This document shows positions 1-11,327 of a stretch of 64,000 bases of DNA, piece after piece (positions within the stretch are counted from its first letter, which is position 1; every line of letters begins with the position of its first letter). A program made the translations under genes and the position numbers. The DNA lies in NCBI RefSeq assembly GCF_014205155.1, contig NZ_JACHMX010000001.1:3720001-3784000 (forward strand), read 5' to 3'. The stretch is from Amycolatopsis umgeniensis (GTDB lineage Bacteria > Actinomycetota > Actinomycetes > Mycobacteriales > Pseudonocardiaceae). The notes below the pieces were generated by a model. That model had not been told where the DNA came from. It saw only the letters and a list, made by a program, of their open reading frames with translations, and searched no databases.

Positions 1-1
1 C

Positions 2-475
2 GACGGCTACGTCACGAACGCCTGGAACACCTACAAGTCGACGCCGTTGACCGTCGTCCCGTTCGAAGCCGAACCCGGCAAGAAGTTCACCGGCCGGACC
101 GGCGGGGACGACGTCATGCGGTTCACGAACACCTCGGGCGCGACGGTGGCCTCTTTCGGCAAACCGAGCACCCGCGACGTCTTCAACTGCGACGGGCGGC
201 TGCAGGCGCCGAACGACCAGGTCGTCGGCCCGATCGCGCGGACGCTGTGCGCGGCGCTGCACCGGTCGACCCTCGGCTCCCTGCACACGCAGCCGACGTA
301 TGACGCGGGCCAGTTCTACAAGCAGTCCGTGACCGACCACTACTCGCGGATCGTGCACGAGCAGATGGTCGACGGCAAGGCGTACGGGTTCGCCTTCGAC
401 GACGTCGGGCATTTCGAGTCGCTGGTGCACGACGGGGATCCGCGCACCGCGCGGATCATCCTGACGGCGTTCTAG
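2..475 (+). CDS. GH64-type beta-1,3-glucanase, C-terminal part (5' end outside window)
   Basis: The frame is open from the first bases of the window, so this is the last 157 residues of a longer protein. The text resembles the C-terminal half of family GH64 (laminaripentaose-producing beta-1,3-glucanases): a cysteine pair (NCDGRL and LCAAL), then the closing block KAYGFAFDDVGHFESLVHD before a short hydrophobic end. Members are secreted and hydrolyse fungal beta-1,3-glucan. The catalytic acid and base lie upstream of this fragment, so activity cannot be judged here. Only 3 bp separate its stop from the stop of the convergent geosmin synthase gene. The family call rests on motif recollection. 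Confidence 0.7.
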   Translation, partial: DGYVTNAWNTYKSTPLTVVPFEAEPGKKFTGRTGGDDVMRFTNTSGATVASFGKPSTRDVFNCDGRLQAPNDQVVGPIARTLCAALHRSTLGSLHTQPTYDAGQFYKQSVTDHYSRIVHEQMVDGKAYGFAFDDVGHFESLVHDGDPRTARIILTAF

Positions 476-478
476 GGC

Positions 479-2904
<2,426 letters not shown>

Positions 2905-2916
2905 ACCGTCGCGGGC

Positions 2917-3687
2917 TCAGTTCCAGAGGGACTTCGAGTCGACATACGGCGCGAGCAAGCCGGTCAAGACCGCGTCACCGTTCCCGTTCAGTTCGTCCTC
3001 GGCGATGCGCCGCGCGACGCCGACCAGGAAATCGGCGACCTGCACCCGCGCGTCCGTCCTCGAGTCGACGAACTCGAGCCCGGCCAATCCCGGACTCGAC
3101 TCGATTTCGGTGAGCCGCTCCCCTCTGAGCGACGGCTGTTCGTCGTGGACGAGGAAGACCGACTCGCCGTCCTCGCTCCAGCGCCCGACGGCGCGGAGGA
3201 TCGCGGGCACCAGCGGATCGAGGACCTTGGCGTCACGCAACTCGGCGACCTTCGCCCGCAGTTCCCCGGTGTCCCCGGCCATCGCGAAGAACGACCCCGC
3301 CGCCGGATCCCGGCGGTTCCGGGTCCGCAGCACGTCGTTGAACGCGGCGAGCAGTTCGTCGTCCGGCGAGACGTCCAGGCCGAGGAGCCCGCGGAGTTCG
3401 TTCGCCAGCAGCAGTTTCTTGTCCACGAGGTACACGTGCGCACGCCCGTGGACCGGGCCCAGCGGGCCGAGGAACCATTCGAGGACCCGCCGGTGCTTCG
3501 TGCGGAGCAGGTGGTTCGCCTTGTACTCGACGGCCGGCGAGCGGATCCTGCGCCGCAGTTCGACCAGGCAGGCCGCGGCCTCGTCGAGGCTCAATCGGAC
3601 ACCCGCGTGCGCGAACACGTCGGTCTGCCCGCCGATCAGTTTCTCGCCCTCGGACCCGGACTCGTCGCAAGCGATCTCCAGGGGCAC
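2917..3687 (-). CDS. DUF3800 domain protein
   Basis: A 256-residue protein that opens with the DUF3800 signature IACDESG (residues 5-11), followed by conserved acidic positions, a KANHLLRTKHR segment and, near the end, VADFLVG. DUF3800 proteins are predicted to have an RNase H-like fold with an acidic metal site. Their function is not established, and some occur near mobile or defence genes. The GTG at 3687 is chosen because it directly precedes the domain and the frame upstream has no better start. Only 41 bp separate it from the stop of the ArsR-type gene, so the two may be co-transcribed. A strong hairpin follows the stop. Confidence 0.7.
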   Translation of the reverse strand: MPLEIACDESGSEGEKLIGGQTDVFAHAGVRLSLDEAAACLVELRRRIRSPAVEYKANHLLRTKHRRVLEWFLGPLGPVHGRAHVYLVDKKLLLANELRGLLGLDVSPDDELLAAFNDVLRTRNRRDPAAGSFFAMAGDTGELRAKVAELRDAKVLDPLVPAILRAVGRWSEDGESVFLVHDEQPSLRGERLTEIESSPGLAGLEFVDSRTDARVQVADFLVGVARRIAEDELNGNGDAVLTGLLAPYVDSKSLWN

Positions 3688-3728
3688 GCCGCGGATACTG
3701 CCCGACGCGACCGGCGACGTCGACCCAC

Positions 3729-4520
3729 TTACGCGGGTTCGGGCAGCGGCGCACCCGTCTCGAGCAGGGTCTTGAGGCTCGAAAGGATCGACGGCCAGCC
3801 GCCCTTGACCATCTCCAGCGCGGTGCTGCCCTCGTCGAAACCGTCGTGGACCACGGTCAGCTTCACCGTGTCGCCGACGGGTTCGAGGTCGAACGTCACC
3901 TTCGACCGTGACTCGGCCTGCAGCTTCGCCGACACGTCGTCGTCGAGCCCCACCGATTTGGCGAACTCCGGCGTGAAGGTGTGCCACGTGTAGGACAGCC
4001 GCCGGTACGGATCGGACTCCAGCACGACCTGTTCGGAATCCTCCAGCTTCACGCCGAGCTGCTCCCAGGCCATCGTCGAGCCGGGCTTCCAGTCCGAAGT
4101 GAACTCGCAGCCCCAGTACTGCTTGGTGAAGACCGGATCGGTCAACGCCTTCCAGAGGCGCTCGGGTGTCGTCCTGATGTAGCTGGTGTAGACGAATTCG
4201 GTGGTACCCATGGGTTCTTGCTCCAATGCCAGCTTGAGGTCGGCGAGTGCGTCGACCCGGCCTCGGTGATACCGGTCGATCCAGCGCTCGGCGATCGCGT
4301 TGATCGGCTCCGCGTTCACGTAATGCAGCTTCTCGCGGCCACGCCACACCGTGGTCACCAGATTGGCCGCCTCCAGCACGGCCAGATGCTTGCTGACCGA
4401 CTGCCGCGCCATGTCCAGCCCCGCGCACAACTCGCGCAGGGTCTGGCCGTTGCGGGCGTTCAGGTCGTCGAGCAACCGGCGACGGCTGGGGTCGGCCAGC
4501 GCCTTGAACACGTCGTCCAT
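3729..4520 (-). CDS. ArsR-family regulator fused to SRPBCC/AHSA1 domain
   Basis: This 263-residue protein joins two domains that are usually separate genes. Residues 1-90 are an ArsR-type winged helix (KALADPSRRRLLDDL, recognition region MARQSVSKHLAVLEAANLV). Residues 110-255 are an AHSA1/SRPBCC ligand-binding domain (ERLWKALTDPVFTKQYWG, GGWPSILSSLKTLLE). Usually such an ArsR protein represses a linked SRPBCC gene. Here the fusion may let a hydrophobic ligand control DNA binding directly. No cysteine metal-binding motif is obvious. The ATG at 4520 has AGGGAGA seven bases upstream, and two matching palindromes lie before it, suggesting autoregulation. An alternative start at 4547 would place the first palindrome inside the gene. 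Confidence 0.88.
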   Translation of the reverse strand: MDDVFKALADPSRRRLLDDLNARNGQTLRELCAGLDMARQSVSKHLAVLEAANLVTTVWRGREKLHYVNAEPINAIAERWIDRYHRGRVDALADLKLALEQEPMGTTEFVYTSYIRTTPERLWKALTDPVFTKQYWGCEFTSDWKPGSTMAWEQLGVKLEDSEQVVLESDPYRRLSYTWHTFTPEFAKSVGLDDDVSAKLQAESRSKVTFDLEPVGDTVKLTVVHDGFDEGSTALEMVKGGWPSILSSLKTLLETGAPLPEPA

Positions 4521-4537
4521 TTCGGTCTCCCTGATAT

Positions 4538-4582
4538 GCAGCCTCACGGCTGCCTTTACAGGTTAGGCAGCCAGAAGGCTGC
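4538..4582. promoter_or_regulatory. Twin operators GCAGCC-N4-GGCTGC before the ArsR fusion gene
   Basis: Two copies of the same dyad lie at 4538-4553 (spacer TCAC) and 4567-4582 (spacer AGAA). Their centres are 29 bp apart, close to three helical turns, so two dimers could bind the same face. They occupy the promoter region of the minus-strand gene starting at 4520. Confidence 0.6.
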
Positions 4583-4605
4583 ATGTCAAGGAACGACCGC
4601 ACGAC

Positions 4606-4640
4606 GAAGGAGCCGGGACGGGGAACGTCCCGGCTCCTTC
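4606..4640. terminator. 14-bp hairpin after the repeat-protein gene
   Basis: Arms 4606-4619 and 4627-4640 (GAAGGAGCCGGGAC and its exact complement) enclose the loop GGGGAAC. It lies 27 bp after the stop of the minus-strand gene at 4667-5548 and has the GGGAC-N7-GTCCC apex shared with other hairpins in the window. Confidence 0.7.
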
Positions 4641-4666
4641 ATCGGCCAAGTTCTCGCCGCCGACAC

Positions 4667-5548
4667 TCAGACCGGGATGTCCCCCGGCGTACCCCACTGG
4701 GTGGTGAACAGGTTGAGGCCGTACCAGACGCCGTTCGCCGGACGCCACACCACGAAGTCCGCCCGCGGATCGCCACCGAAATTGCCCGCCATCGGAACGT
4801 CGCCCGCCGCCCCCCACTGCTGGGTCGCGATACCGAGCACGTACCAGACACCGTTGCTCGGCCGCCACACGGCGAAGTCCGAGCGGCCGTCCGCGTTGAA
4901 ATCACCCGCCACCGGAATATCGCCCGCGATCCCCCACTGCTGGGTCGCGATTCCCCGCGCGTACCAAACTCCGTCACTGGGACGCCAGACGGTGAAATCC
5001 GTCTTGCCGTCCGCGTTGAAATCACCGGAAACCGGGACGTCACCGGCCACACCCCACTGCACCGTGGCGATACCGAGCACGTACCAGACGCCGTTGCTCG
5101 GGCGCCAGACGGCGAAGTCCGAGCGGCCGTCACCGTTGAAATCGCCGGTCAGCGGAATGTCGCCGGGCGTTCCCCATTGCTGGGTCACGACGGTACCGGT
5201 ACTGCTCTGGATGATGTACCAAATACCGTTGCTCGGGCGCCACACGGCGAAGTCGGCCAGATGATCACCGTCGTAATCCGCGGCCACCGGCACGTCACCG
5301 GAGACACCCCATTGCCGAGTCGCCACACTGCCGTTGCTGCTGCGAATCACGTACCAGACACCGTTGCCAGGACGCCAAACCGCCTTGTCGGCAAATCCGT
5401 CGCCGTCGAAATCCGCGGCGGGTTTCTGCGATGCGGGCGAGGCGGTGACAGCGACATCGGCGTCGTCCGCGCCCGCCACCGGTGGAATTACGAGCAGACC
5501 CGCCAGCAGACCCGCCAGCGCCGTCGCAGGCCGAATAATTCTTCGCAT
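4667..5548 (-). CDS. Secreted VCBS/FG-GAP-like repeat protein
   Basis: A 293-residue exported protein. Residues 1-27 form a signal peptide (MRRIIRP, then a Leu/Ala-rich core ending near AGA). The rest is six units of about 40 residues, each with a WRP-x-(N/D)-G-(V/I)-WY strand, a QWG turn, GD(V/I)P and a calcium-loop-like DxDGDGxxD or DFNADGxxD. Such repeats form beta-propellers and bind calcium or carbohydrate. No catalytic domain is attached, so it may be a structural or adhesive cell-surface protein. The ATG at 5548 is preceded by GGAAAGG. It is divergent from the IclR-like gene, with about 150 bp between starts. Confidence 0.75.
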   Translation of the reverse strand: MRRIIRPATALAGLLAGLLVIPPVAGADDADVAVTASPASQKPAADFDGDGFADKAVWRPGNGVWYVIRSSNGSVATRQWGVSGDVPVAADYDGDHLADFAVWRPSNGIWYIIQSSTGTVVTQQWGTPGDIPLTGDFNGDGRSDFAVWRPSNGVWYVLGIATVQWGVAGDVPVSGDFNADGKTDFTVWRPSDGVWYARGIATQQWGIAGDIPVAGDFNADGRSDFAVWRPSNGVWYVLGIATQQWGAAGDVPMAGNFGGDPRADFVVWRPANGVWYGLNLFTTQWGTPGDIPV

Positions 5549-5630
5549 TTTCCGGAACCCTTTCCGTTCGATGGATTCACTCTTCCCAGTTCGCTCCGCT
5601 TGGCCGAAGATAAGGACCGGGGCAGTTGCA

Positions 5631-5676
5631 GTCTGACACCGGCGGCACCACATTGTCAGTCAGGGTTCCGTCTGAC
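5631..5676. promoter_or_regulatory. Repeated GTCTGAC/GTCAGTC motifs in a divergent promoter region
   Basis: GTCTGAC at 5631-5637 and 5670-5676 flanks GTCAGTCAGG at 5655-5664, forming inverted and direct half-sites between two divergent genes. A binding site for the adjacent IclR-like regulator is possible. Only the motif recurrence is seen. Confidence 0.3.
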
Positions 5677-5697
5677 GGACCGAGGGAGGGGATTTCA

Positions 5698-6363
5698 ATG
5701 GAGACAAAGAAAAGACCAAGAAGCGTCCTCGTCGGCGCTTTCACCCTATTGGATGCGCTGATACGACATCAAGGTGAAGCTGGATTGACTCAGCTGGCAA
5801 ATTCCTGCTCACTGCCAAAAGCGACCGCACACCGTTTACTCGAGCAATTGACCGAACTGGAGGTTGTCCAGCGCAGCGAAAACCGCTATCGCGTCGGCGC
5901 GCAGGCATTCCGGCTCGGCCAATCGTGGCAGCCGTATCCACGATTGCTGGAACTCGCCCGCGGCAGGCTCCGCGAGCTGGCCGCGGCCACCCGGGCCAGT
6001 TCGGTACTCGCCGTACCGTGTGACGGGCGCATCCTGATCGCCGCCGCCAGCCTCATCCGGCCGGAGCACGACCTTCTCTTACGACCGGGATCGACAGTGC
6101 CGCAACGGATCGGCCGCTTCTCCCCCGTCTGGCAGGCCGAGCACGGCCTCGTCGTCGCCGAAGCGTCGGTCAGGTTGCCGACGGGCGGCACGGTCGGTTC
6201 GATCGCGACCGTGATCGCCGTGCCGCGGTCGCCCGGTGCGGTGTCCGACGCCGTCGCCCGCACCGCCAGGACCCTGAGCGCGGCACTCGTGAATCAGTCC
6301 GCGACGGATGACCGGGACCGCCGAAATTCGATCTTGAGCCGCCAAGGGGGCTCGAACCCCTGA
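5698..6363 (+). CDS. IclR-like transcriptional regulator with shortened effector domain
   Basis: A 221-residue protein. Residues 8-75 are an IclR winged helix (LVGAFTLLDAL, LPKATAHRLLEQL). The following region resembles an IclR effector domain but is short: full members are about 250 residues, and part of the central helix-and-cysteine section seems to be missing. The ATG at 5698 has GGGAGGGGA upstream. The 3' end is odd, because the last nine codons (RQGGSNP and stop) are read from the antisense strand of the tRNA-Thr gene, so the original C terminus may have been lost. Codon use in the first 60 codons is poorer in G+C than the neighbours. It probably regulates itself or the divergent repeat-protein gene. 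Confidence 0.7.
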   Translation: METKKRPRSVLVGAFTLLDALIRHQGEAGLTQLANSCSLPKATAHRLLEQLTELEVVQRSENRYRVGAQAFRLGQSWQPYPRLLELARGRLRELAAATRASSVLAVPCDGRILIAAASLIRPEHDLLLRPGSTVPQRIGRFSPVWQAEHGLVVAEASVRLPTGGTVGSIATVIAVPRSPGAVSDAVARTARTLSAALVNQSATDDRDRRNSILSRQGGSNP

Positions 6364-6409
6364 CCTTCTGTTTACAAGACAGATGCTCTACCAGCTGAGC
6401 TATAGCGGC
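6337..6409 (-). tRNA. tRNA-Thr (anticodon TGT)
   Basis: Read on the minus strand, a 73-nt cloverleaf folds completely: acceptor stem GCCGCTA with TGGCGGC, a D arm containing AGCTGGTA, anticodon stem TCTGT/ACAGA around CTTGTAA (anticodon TGT, reading ACA), and T arm AGGGG-TTCGAGC-CCCCT. CCA is not encoded. It overlaps the convergent IclR-like gene by 27 bp. Confidence 0.95.
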
Positions 6410-6411
6410 CT

Positions 6412-6431
6412 TGCCCGGGACAGCCCGGGCA
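6412..6431. terminator. 8-bp hairpin between phoD and tRNA-Thr
   Basis: TGCCCGGG (6412-6419) and CCCGGGCA (6424-6431) form a stem with loop ACAG. It follows the minus-strand phosphatase gene by 22 bp and precedes the tRNA on the same strand. Confidence 0.4.
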
Positions 6432-6453
6432 CGCCCAGTATATCGGCGCCCGC

Positions 6454-8025
6454 TCAGCCCTCCGCAGGCCGCACCCAGGGCTCGCCTGCCACGGCCCGGA
6501 AGGCGTGCGCGAAAGTCACGGCGGTCGCCGGGTCTCGGCGGTCGGCGACGTAGTACCAGTTCATCCGGACGGCGTCCGGCGTCACTTCGAGGACGCCGGG
6601 GCCGTGCGAATCGAGCTCCACGAAGCGCACGTGCGGGTTCAGTGCGCGGATCGCGGCCTCGACCTTCAGCGAGCCCGTCCGCGGCGGGACGCCGAGTTGC
6701 TCGTCGATGTTGTCCGAGGTGACCGACGGGCACACGAACTCGACGGCGACGCTCGTCCCGTCCCGGGGCACGTCGTTCGCCCACGACGAGTGGACGTCGC
6801 CGGTCAGGAACACGGTGTTGCCGCGGCCTTGCGCGGCGACGGCGTCCAGCACCCGGCGGCGGTCGGCGGTGTAGCCGTCCCATTGGTCGGTGTTGACCGT
6901 GGTCGGCTGGCCGTCGAGGAGGTCGCCGAGCGCGAGCCGTTCGCGGCTGGGCAGCACCGGGACCTTGATCGGCGTGACCATCACCGAATTCCCGATCACG
7001 TTCCACGACGCCGTCCCGCGCGCCAGGCCCTCCAGGAACCATCGCCGCTGCTCGGCGCCGAGGATCGTGCCGTCCGACTCCTCCGCCGGATCGGGCTGCT
7101 CGGTCCGGTAAGACCGCAGGTCCAGCATGGTGAGGTCGGCCAGTTTCCCGAACTTCAGCCGCCGGTACAGCCGGTCGCCGCGATGCCGCACCGGCATCCA
7201 TTCGAAGTACGCCTGGTGCGCCGCCCGCATCCGGTCGCGCCAGGCGCCTTCGGTCGCCGGGTCGTGCGAGGGCGAACCGCCGGACCAGGCGTTGTCCGCG
7301 GCCTCGTGGTCGTCCCAGGTCGCGACCATCGGATGCCGCGCGTGCAGCCGCCGAAGGTGGTCGTCGGTCTTGTACATCGCGTGCCGCCGCCGGTAATCCG
7401 AGAGGGTGATCAACTCGTTGGGCGGTACCGAGGGCCGGAGATCATTCGCAGGATTGGGATTCCCTTCGTAGAGGTAGTCACCCAGGTGGATGAAGGCGTC
7501 AAGATCGTCGCGGCCGGCCAGATAGCCGTAGGGGGCGAAGTGACCGACAGCCCAGTTCGCACACGAGACCACCCCGAACCGCAGCCTCGCGACGTCGTCT
7601 TCGTGCGCGGGCGCGGTGCGCGTCCGCCCGGTCTGCGAGACCTTCCCGCCCGACGTGAACCGGTAGTGGTACGCCGTCGACGCGCACAGCCCGCCCGCCG
7701 TCGCCTTCACCGTGTGGTCGCGTTCGGGCCCGGTCCGGAGGTGACCGCGAGCGACGACGCGCGCGAATCCGGCGTCCTCGGCCACCTCCCACCGGACCTC
7801 CACCGACGGCCCTTTTCCGGATCCCGGAACGGCTTCGGCCGAGGGGGTGACCCGGGTCCAGAGGAGCACCGAATCGGGCATCGGGTCGCCCGAGGCCACC
7901 CCGTGCGCGAAAACCGGGGCCTCCGCCCCGCTAGATGCACCCGAAAGGGTGAACGTCGCCGCTGTTCCGGCCGCGGTGACCCCGGCCGCGCGAAGGGCGG
8001 AACGCCTGCTCAAAGAGGACGCCAT
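6454..8025 (-). CDS. phoD: PhoD-family alkaline phosphatase/phosphodiesterase, Tat-exported
   Basis: A 523-residue protein. The N terminus carries a twin-arginine signal (LSRRSALRAAG), so it should be exported folded. An Ig-like PhoD N domain follows, then the metallophosphatase core: GVVSCANW, HLGDYLYEG, YRRRHAMYKTDDHLRRLHA, ATWDDHEAADN, and GDVHSSW near the end, which supply the Asp, Asn and His metal ligands. PhoD enzymes release phosphate from phosphodiesters and monoesters outside the membrane, using calcium and iron. The ATG at 8025 starts directly before the Tat motif and its ribosome site is weak. No PHO box was identified in the 161 bp up to the divergent exporter gene. Confidence 0.92.
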   Translation of the reverse strand: MASSLSRRSALRAAGVTAAGTAATFTLSGASSGAEAPVFAHGVASGDPMPDSVLLWTRVTPSAEAVPGSGKGPSVEVRWEVAEDAGFARVVARGHLRTGPERDHTVKATAGGLCASTAYHYRFTSGGKVSQTGRTRTAPAHEDDVARLRFGVVSCANWAVGHFAPYGYLAGRDDLDAFIHLGDYLYEGNPNPANDLRPSVPPNELITLSDYRRRHAMYKTDDHLRRLHARHPMVATWDDHEAADNAWSGGSPSHDPATEGAWRDRMRAAHQAYFEWMPVRHRGDRLYRRLKFGKLADLTMLDLRSYRTEQPDPAEESDGTILGAEQRRWFLEGLARGTASWNVIGNSVMVTPIKVPVLPSRERLALGDLLDGQPTTVNTDQWDGYTADRRRVLDAVAAQGRGNTVFLTGDVHSSWANDVPRDGTSVAVEFVCPSVTSDNIDEQLGVPPRTGSLKVEAAIRALNPHVRFVELDSHGPGVLEVTPDAVRMNWYYVADRRDPATAVTFAHAFRAVAGEPWVRPAEG

Positions 8026-8186
8026 GGCATGCAGTGTGCCGTAAACCGGCGAAGCCGCGATGATCTTGCTCAGACGTGGTGGACGCCACTTCGGGTTACC
8101 TGCAACGGTCGGGCCGCCGGGCCCGATGGTCCTCGGGAAAGTCTCTTGAAACAACCGAGCGGACAGAGTGAGGAGGTGGATCGATC

Positions 8187-9752
8187 ATGAAGATCAACGA
8201 GCACACCAAGGGGGCCCGGAACGGCAGACGCGGTGACGACAGGAACCAGGACGAAACACCCGAACGCGGCGAATGGTTGCTGGAGGCGCCGCGCCAGCGT
8301 GACGGTGAGCGATCGATCCACCAGGCTCGTTCGCACCGCCCGAACCTGCTGCGCCGCCGCGCCTGGCAGATCCTCGAAGCCCCGACGGCCGAACAGCCCG
8401 CCGTCGACGGCGAAGAGACGATGGGCCCGAAGCCGCCCGACGACACGACGGTCAACTTCGTCCTGGATCTCGTCCTGCGCATCGGCGAGGTCCAGATGTC
8501 GAGCGGCGCGGGCGCCTCCGACGTCACGGCGACGATCATCGCGCTGACCTCCGCGCTCGGCCTCCCGCACTGCGAGGTCGACGTGATCTTCACGTCGATC
8601 ACGGTGACCTGCCACCGCGGCACCGACATGGCACCGGTGACGGCGCTGCGCGTCGTCCGGTCCCGCAGCCTCGACTACACACGGCTCACCCAGACGGAGA
8701 CGTTGGTCCGCAGGATCGTCCGCGGGAACATCGGTGCCGAAGAAGCCCAGCAGGAACTCCAGCGGATCACGACCGCGCCGCACCCGTACCCCCGCTGGGT
8801 GGCCACGGCCGCCTGGGGCGGGCTGGCCGGGTTCATCACCCTGATCCTCGGCGGCAGCATCGACGTCGCGCTGGTCGCGATGGTGATCAGTGCCGTCATC
8901 GACCGGCTCGGCCGCTTCCTGAACCGCTACGCGCTGCCGTTCTTCTTCCAGCAGGTGATCGGCGGCCTGGTCGCGACCCTGTCCGCGATGGCGATAGTCA
9001 GCAGCGACCTGCTCACCACGAACAAACCCACGCTGGTCGTCGCGGCGGCCGTCACCGTGCTGCTGTCCGGTCTTTCCACGGTTTCCGCCGTGCAGGACGC
9101 CATCACCGGCTACTACGTCACGGCGGCCGGGCGCACGATGGAAACCGCGCTGATGAGCGCCGGGCTGATCGCGGGCGTGGTGCTCGCCCTGAAGATCGCG
9201 CTCCTGCTCAAGATGCCGCTCACGCCGCTGCCCGAGGTCATCTCCTCGACACCGCAGGATCTGCCGATCATCATCGTCGGCAGCATCGGCGCGTCCGCGT
9301 GCTTCGCGCTCGCCTCGTATTCGACCCTGCGCGCGATGATCGTCGCGGGAGCGGCGGGCGCGATCGGCGGCGCGGTGTACGGCGCGCTGATGCTGACCGA
9401 TTTCGAAGCCGTCAGCTCTTCCGCGATGGCCGCGACGCTGGTCGGGTTCTGCGGCGGCGTGCTCGCCAGGCGGCTCAAGGTGACGCCGCTCGTGGTGGCT
9501 GTGTCCGGCATCACGCCCCTGCTCCCCGGTCTTTCCACCTATCGTGGTCTATACCAATTGGGCGTCGAGCCCGGCGGGAACATCTCGACGCTGATGACCG
9601 CGGTCGCGATCGGGCTTGCCCTGGCAGCGGGTGTGGTCCTCGGCGAATACCTCGCGCAGCCGGTGCGCACGGGCCTCGGCAGGCTCGAACGCAAATTCGC
9701 CGGACCTCGGATGGCGGGCCCGATGGAACCCGCCGAGCGACGCTTGGAGTGA
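8187..9752 (+). CDS. ThrE-family threonine/serine exporter
   Basis: A 521-residue membrane protein. Residues 1-85 are a charged cytoplasmic extension. A DUF1212-type domain follows (VNFVLDLVLRIGEVQMSSGAGASDVT, with HCEVDVIFTSI), then about ten hydrophobic segments ending with the ThrE C-terminal half (GITPLLPGLSTYRGLY). Single-chain ThrE of Corynebacterium exports threonine and serine by proton antiport, whereas many bacteria split it into YjjP and YjjB. Substrate here is inferred from the family only. The ATG at 8187 has an excellent AGGAGGTG upstream. It is transcribed divergently from phoD and 80 bp before otsA. Confidence 0.85.
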   Translation: MKINEHTKGARNGRRGDDRNQDETPERGEWLLEAPRQRDGERSIHQARSHRPNLLRRRAWQILEAPTAEQPAVDGEETMGPKPPDDTTVNFVLDLVLRIGEVQMSSGAGASDVTATIIALTSALGLPHCEVDVIFTSITVTCHRGTDMAPVTALRVVRSRSLDYTRLTQTETLVRRIVRGNIGAEEAQQELQRITTAPHPYPRWVATAAWGGLAGFITLILGGSIDVALVAMVISAVIDRLGRFLNRYALPFFFQQVIGGLVATLSAMAIVSSDLLTTNKPTLVVAAAVTVLLSGLSTVSAVQDAITGYYVTAAGRTMETALMSAGLIAGVVLALKIALLLKMPLTPLPEVISSTPQDLPIIIVGSIGASACFALASYSTLRAMIVAGAAGAIGGAVYGALMLTDFEAVSSSAMAATLVGFCGGVLARRLKVTPLVVAVSGITPLLPGLSTYRGLYQLGVEPGGNISTLMTAVAIGLALAAGVVLGEYLAQPVRTGLGRLERKFAGPRMAGPMEPAERRLE

Positions 9753-9833
9753 TCGCGCGACGACCGGCCGTCGCGCGGGCGCGCGATAGGGTTTCCCCTA
9801 GGGCAGCGACCCGCGATTTTGAGGGAGCGGCTG

Positions 9834-11285
9834 GTGGACGACGGCAATCTCGAGACAGGCAGAACGGCTTCCGCGGACTTCGTCGTGGTGGCGAACCGGC
9901 TTCCGGTGGACCTCGAACGGACCGCCGACGGGAGCAGGCGCTGGACGGCGAGCCCCGGCGGGCTGGTGTCGGCGCTCGAACCCTTCCTGCGATCCCGCAA
10001 GGGCGCCTGGGTCGGCTGGCCGGGGGTGCCCGACGTCGAGGTCGAGGAATTCGACGACGACGGCCTGGTCCTGCACCCGGTCTCCCTGACGTCGGAAGAC
10101 GTCCGCGACTACTACGAGGGTTTTTCCAACGCGACGCTCTGGCCGCTCTACCACGACGTGGTGGCGCGGCCGGTCTTCGATCGGAGCTGGTGGGAGTCCT
10201 ACGTCCGGGTGAACCGGCGCTTCGCCGAGGCGAGCGCGAAGGTCGCCGCCGAGGGCGCGACCGTGTGGATCCAGGACTACCAGCTCCAGCTGGTCCCCGC
10301 GATGCTGCGCGAACTGCGCCCGGATCTCCGGATCGGGTTCTTCCTGCACATCCCGTTCCCCCCGGTCGAGTTGTTCATGCAGATGCCGTGGCGGACCGAG
10401 ATCGTCCGCGGCCTGGTCGGCGCCGACCTCGTCGGTTTCCACCGACCGGGTGGCGCGCAGAACTTCCTCTGGCTGGCCCGGCAGCTCGCCGGCCTCGAAT
10501 CCAGCCGCGGCGCGGTCGGCATCCGCACCCGCCCCGGCCTGATGCAGGTCGGCGACCGGACGGTGCGGGTCGGCGCGTTCCCGATCTCCATCGACGCCAT
10601 CGGCCTCGACAAACTCGCCAAGACCAAGGGTGTCGCCGAACGCGCCGCCCAGCTGCGGCGCGATCTGGGCAATCCGAAGAAGGTCCTGCTCGGCGTCGAC
10701 AGGCTCGACTACACGAAGGGCATCGACCTGCGGCTGCAGGCGCTGCACGAGTTGCTGCACGAAGGCCGCGTCCGCCCGGAGGACGTCACGTTCGTCCAGC
10801 TGGCCACGCCGAGCCGCGAGCGCGTCGAGCACTACCAGCGGATGCGCGGCGACATCGAGCAGATGGTCGGGCGAATCAACGGTGAATTCGCCCGCGTGGG
10901 TCACCCGGTCGTGCATTATCTGCACCAGTCCGTGAACCGGACCGAACTGGCCGCGTTCTTTTCCGCGGCCGATGTCATGGTGGTCACTCCCCTGCGTGAC
11001 GGGATGAACCTCGTCTGCAAGGAGTACGTCGCCTGCCGCCACGACCTCGGCGGCTCGCTCGTACTGTCCGAGTTCGCCGGCGCCGCGGCCGAGCTGACCA
11101 GTGCGCTCCTGGTCAACCCGCATGACCTGGACGGGGTGAAGAACGCCTTGGAGACTGCCATTACGCTCGACCCCGCAGAGGGACGCCGCCGTATGCGCGC
11201 CATGCGTCGTCAGGTCCTCACGCACGATGTCGACCGCTGGGCGCGCTCGTTCCTCCAAGCGCTCGGTGCCGAACCGGCCGACTGA
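9834..11285 (+). CDS. otsA: Alpha,alpha-trehalose-phosphate synthase (UDP-forming), OtsA
   Basis: A 483-residue GT20 glycosyltransferase that makes trehalose 6-phosphate from UDP-glucose and glucose 6-phosphate in the cytoplasm. Visible family blocks are VVANRLPV at the start, [33 protein letters not shown], the nucleotide-sugar region [12 protein letters not shown] and the C-terminal [18 protein letters not shown]. Length matches OtsA. GTG 9834 is preferred because GAGGGAG lies six bases before it. TTG 9819, in the same frame, is less likely. The next gene supplies the phosphatase 42 bp downstream, so the two probably form one transcript for osmoprotectant synthesis. Confidence 0.95.
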   Translation: MDDGNLETGRTASADFVVVANRLPVDLERTADGSRRWTASPGGLVSALEPFLRSRKGAWVGWPGVPDVEVEEFDDDGLVLHPVSLTSEDVRDYYEGFSNATLWPLYHDVVARPVFDRSWWESYVRVNRRFAEASAKVAAEGATVWIQDYQLQLVPAMLRELRPDLRIGFFLHIPFPPVELFMQMPWRTEIVRGLVGADLVGFHRPGGAQNFLWLARQLAGLESSRGAVGIRTRPGLMQVGDRTVRVGAFPISIDAIGLDKLAKTKGVAERAAQLRRDLGNPKKVLLGVDRLDYTKGIDLRLQALHELLHEGRVRPEDVTFVQLATPSRERVEHYQRMRGDIEQMVGRINGEFARVGHPVVHYLHQSVNRTELAAFFSAADVMVVTPLRDGMNLVCKEYVACRHDLGGSLVLSEFAGAAAELTSALLVNPHDLDGVKNALETAITLDPAEGRRRMRAMRRQVLTHDVDRWARSFLQALGAEPAD

Positions 11286-11327
11286 GAGACTTCCCCCATA
11301 CCCCGCATAGTTCCCGAGGAGAAATCG

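Noticed and set aside
2917..3687. The DUF3800 gene as part of a phage or defence island.
   Set aside because: No integrase, transposase or restriction gene is near. The neighbours are ordinary chromosomal genes.
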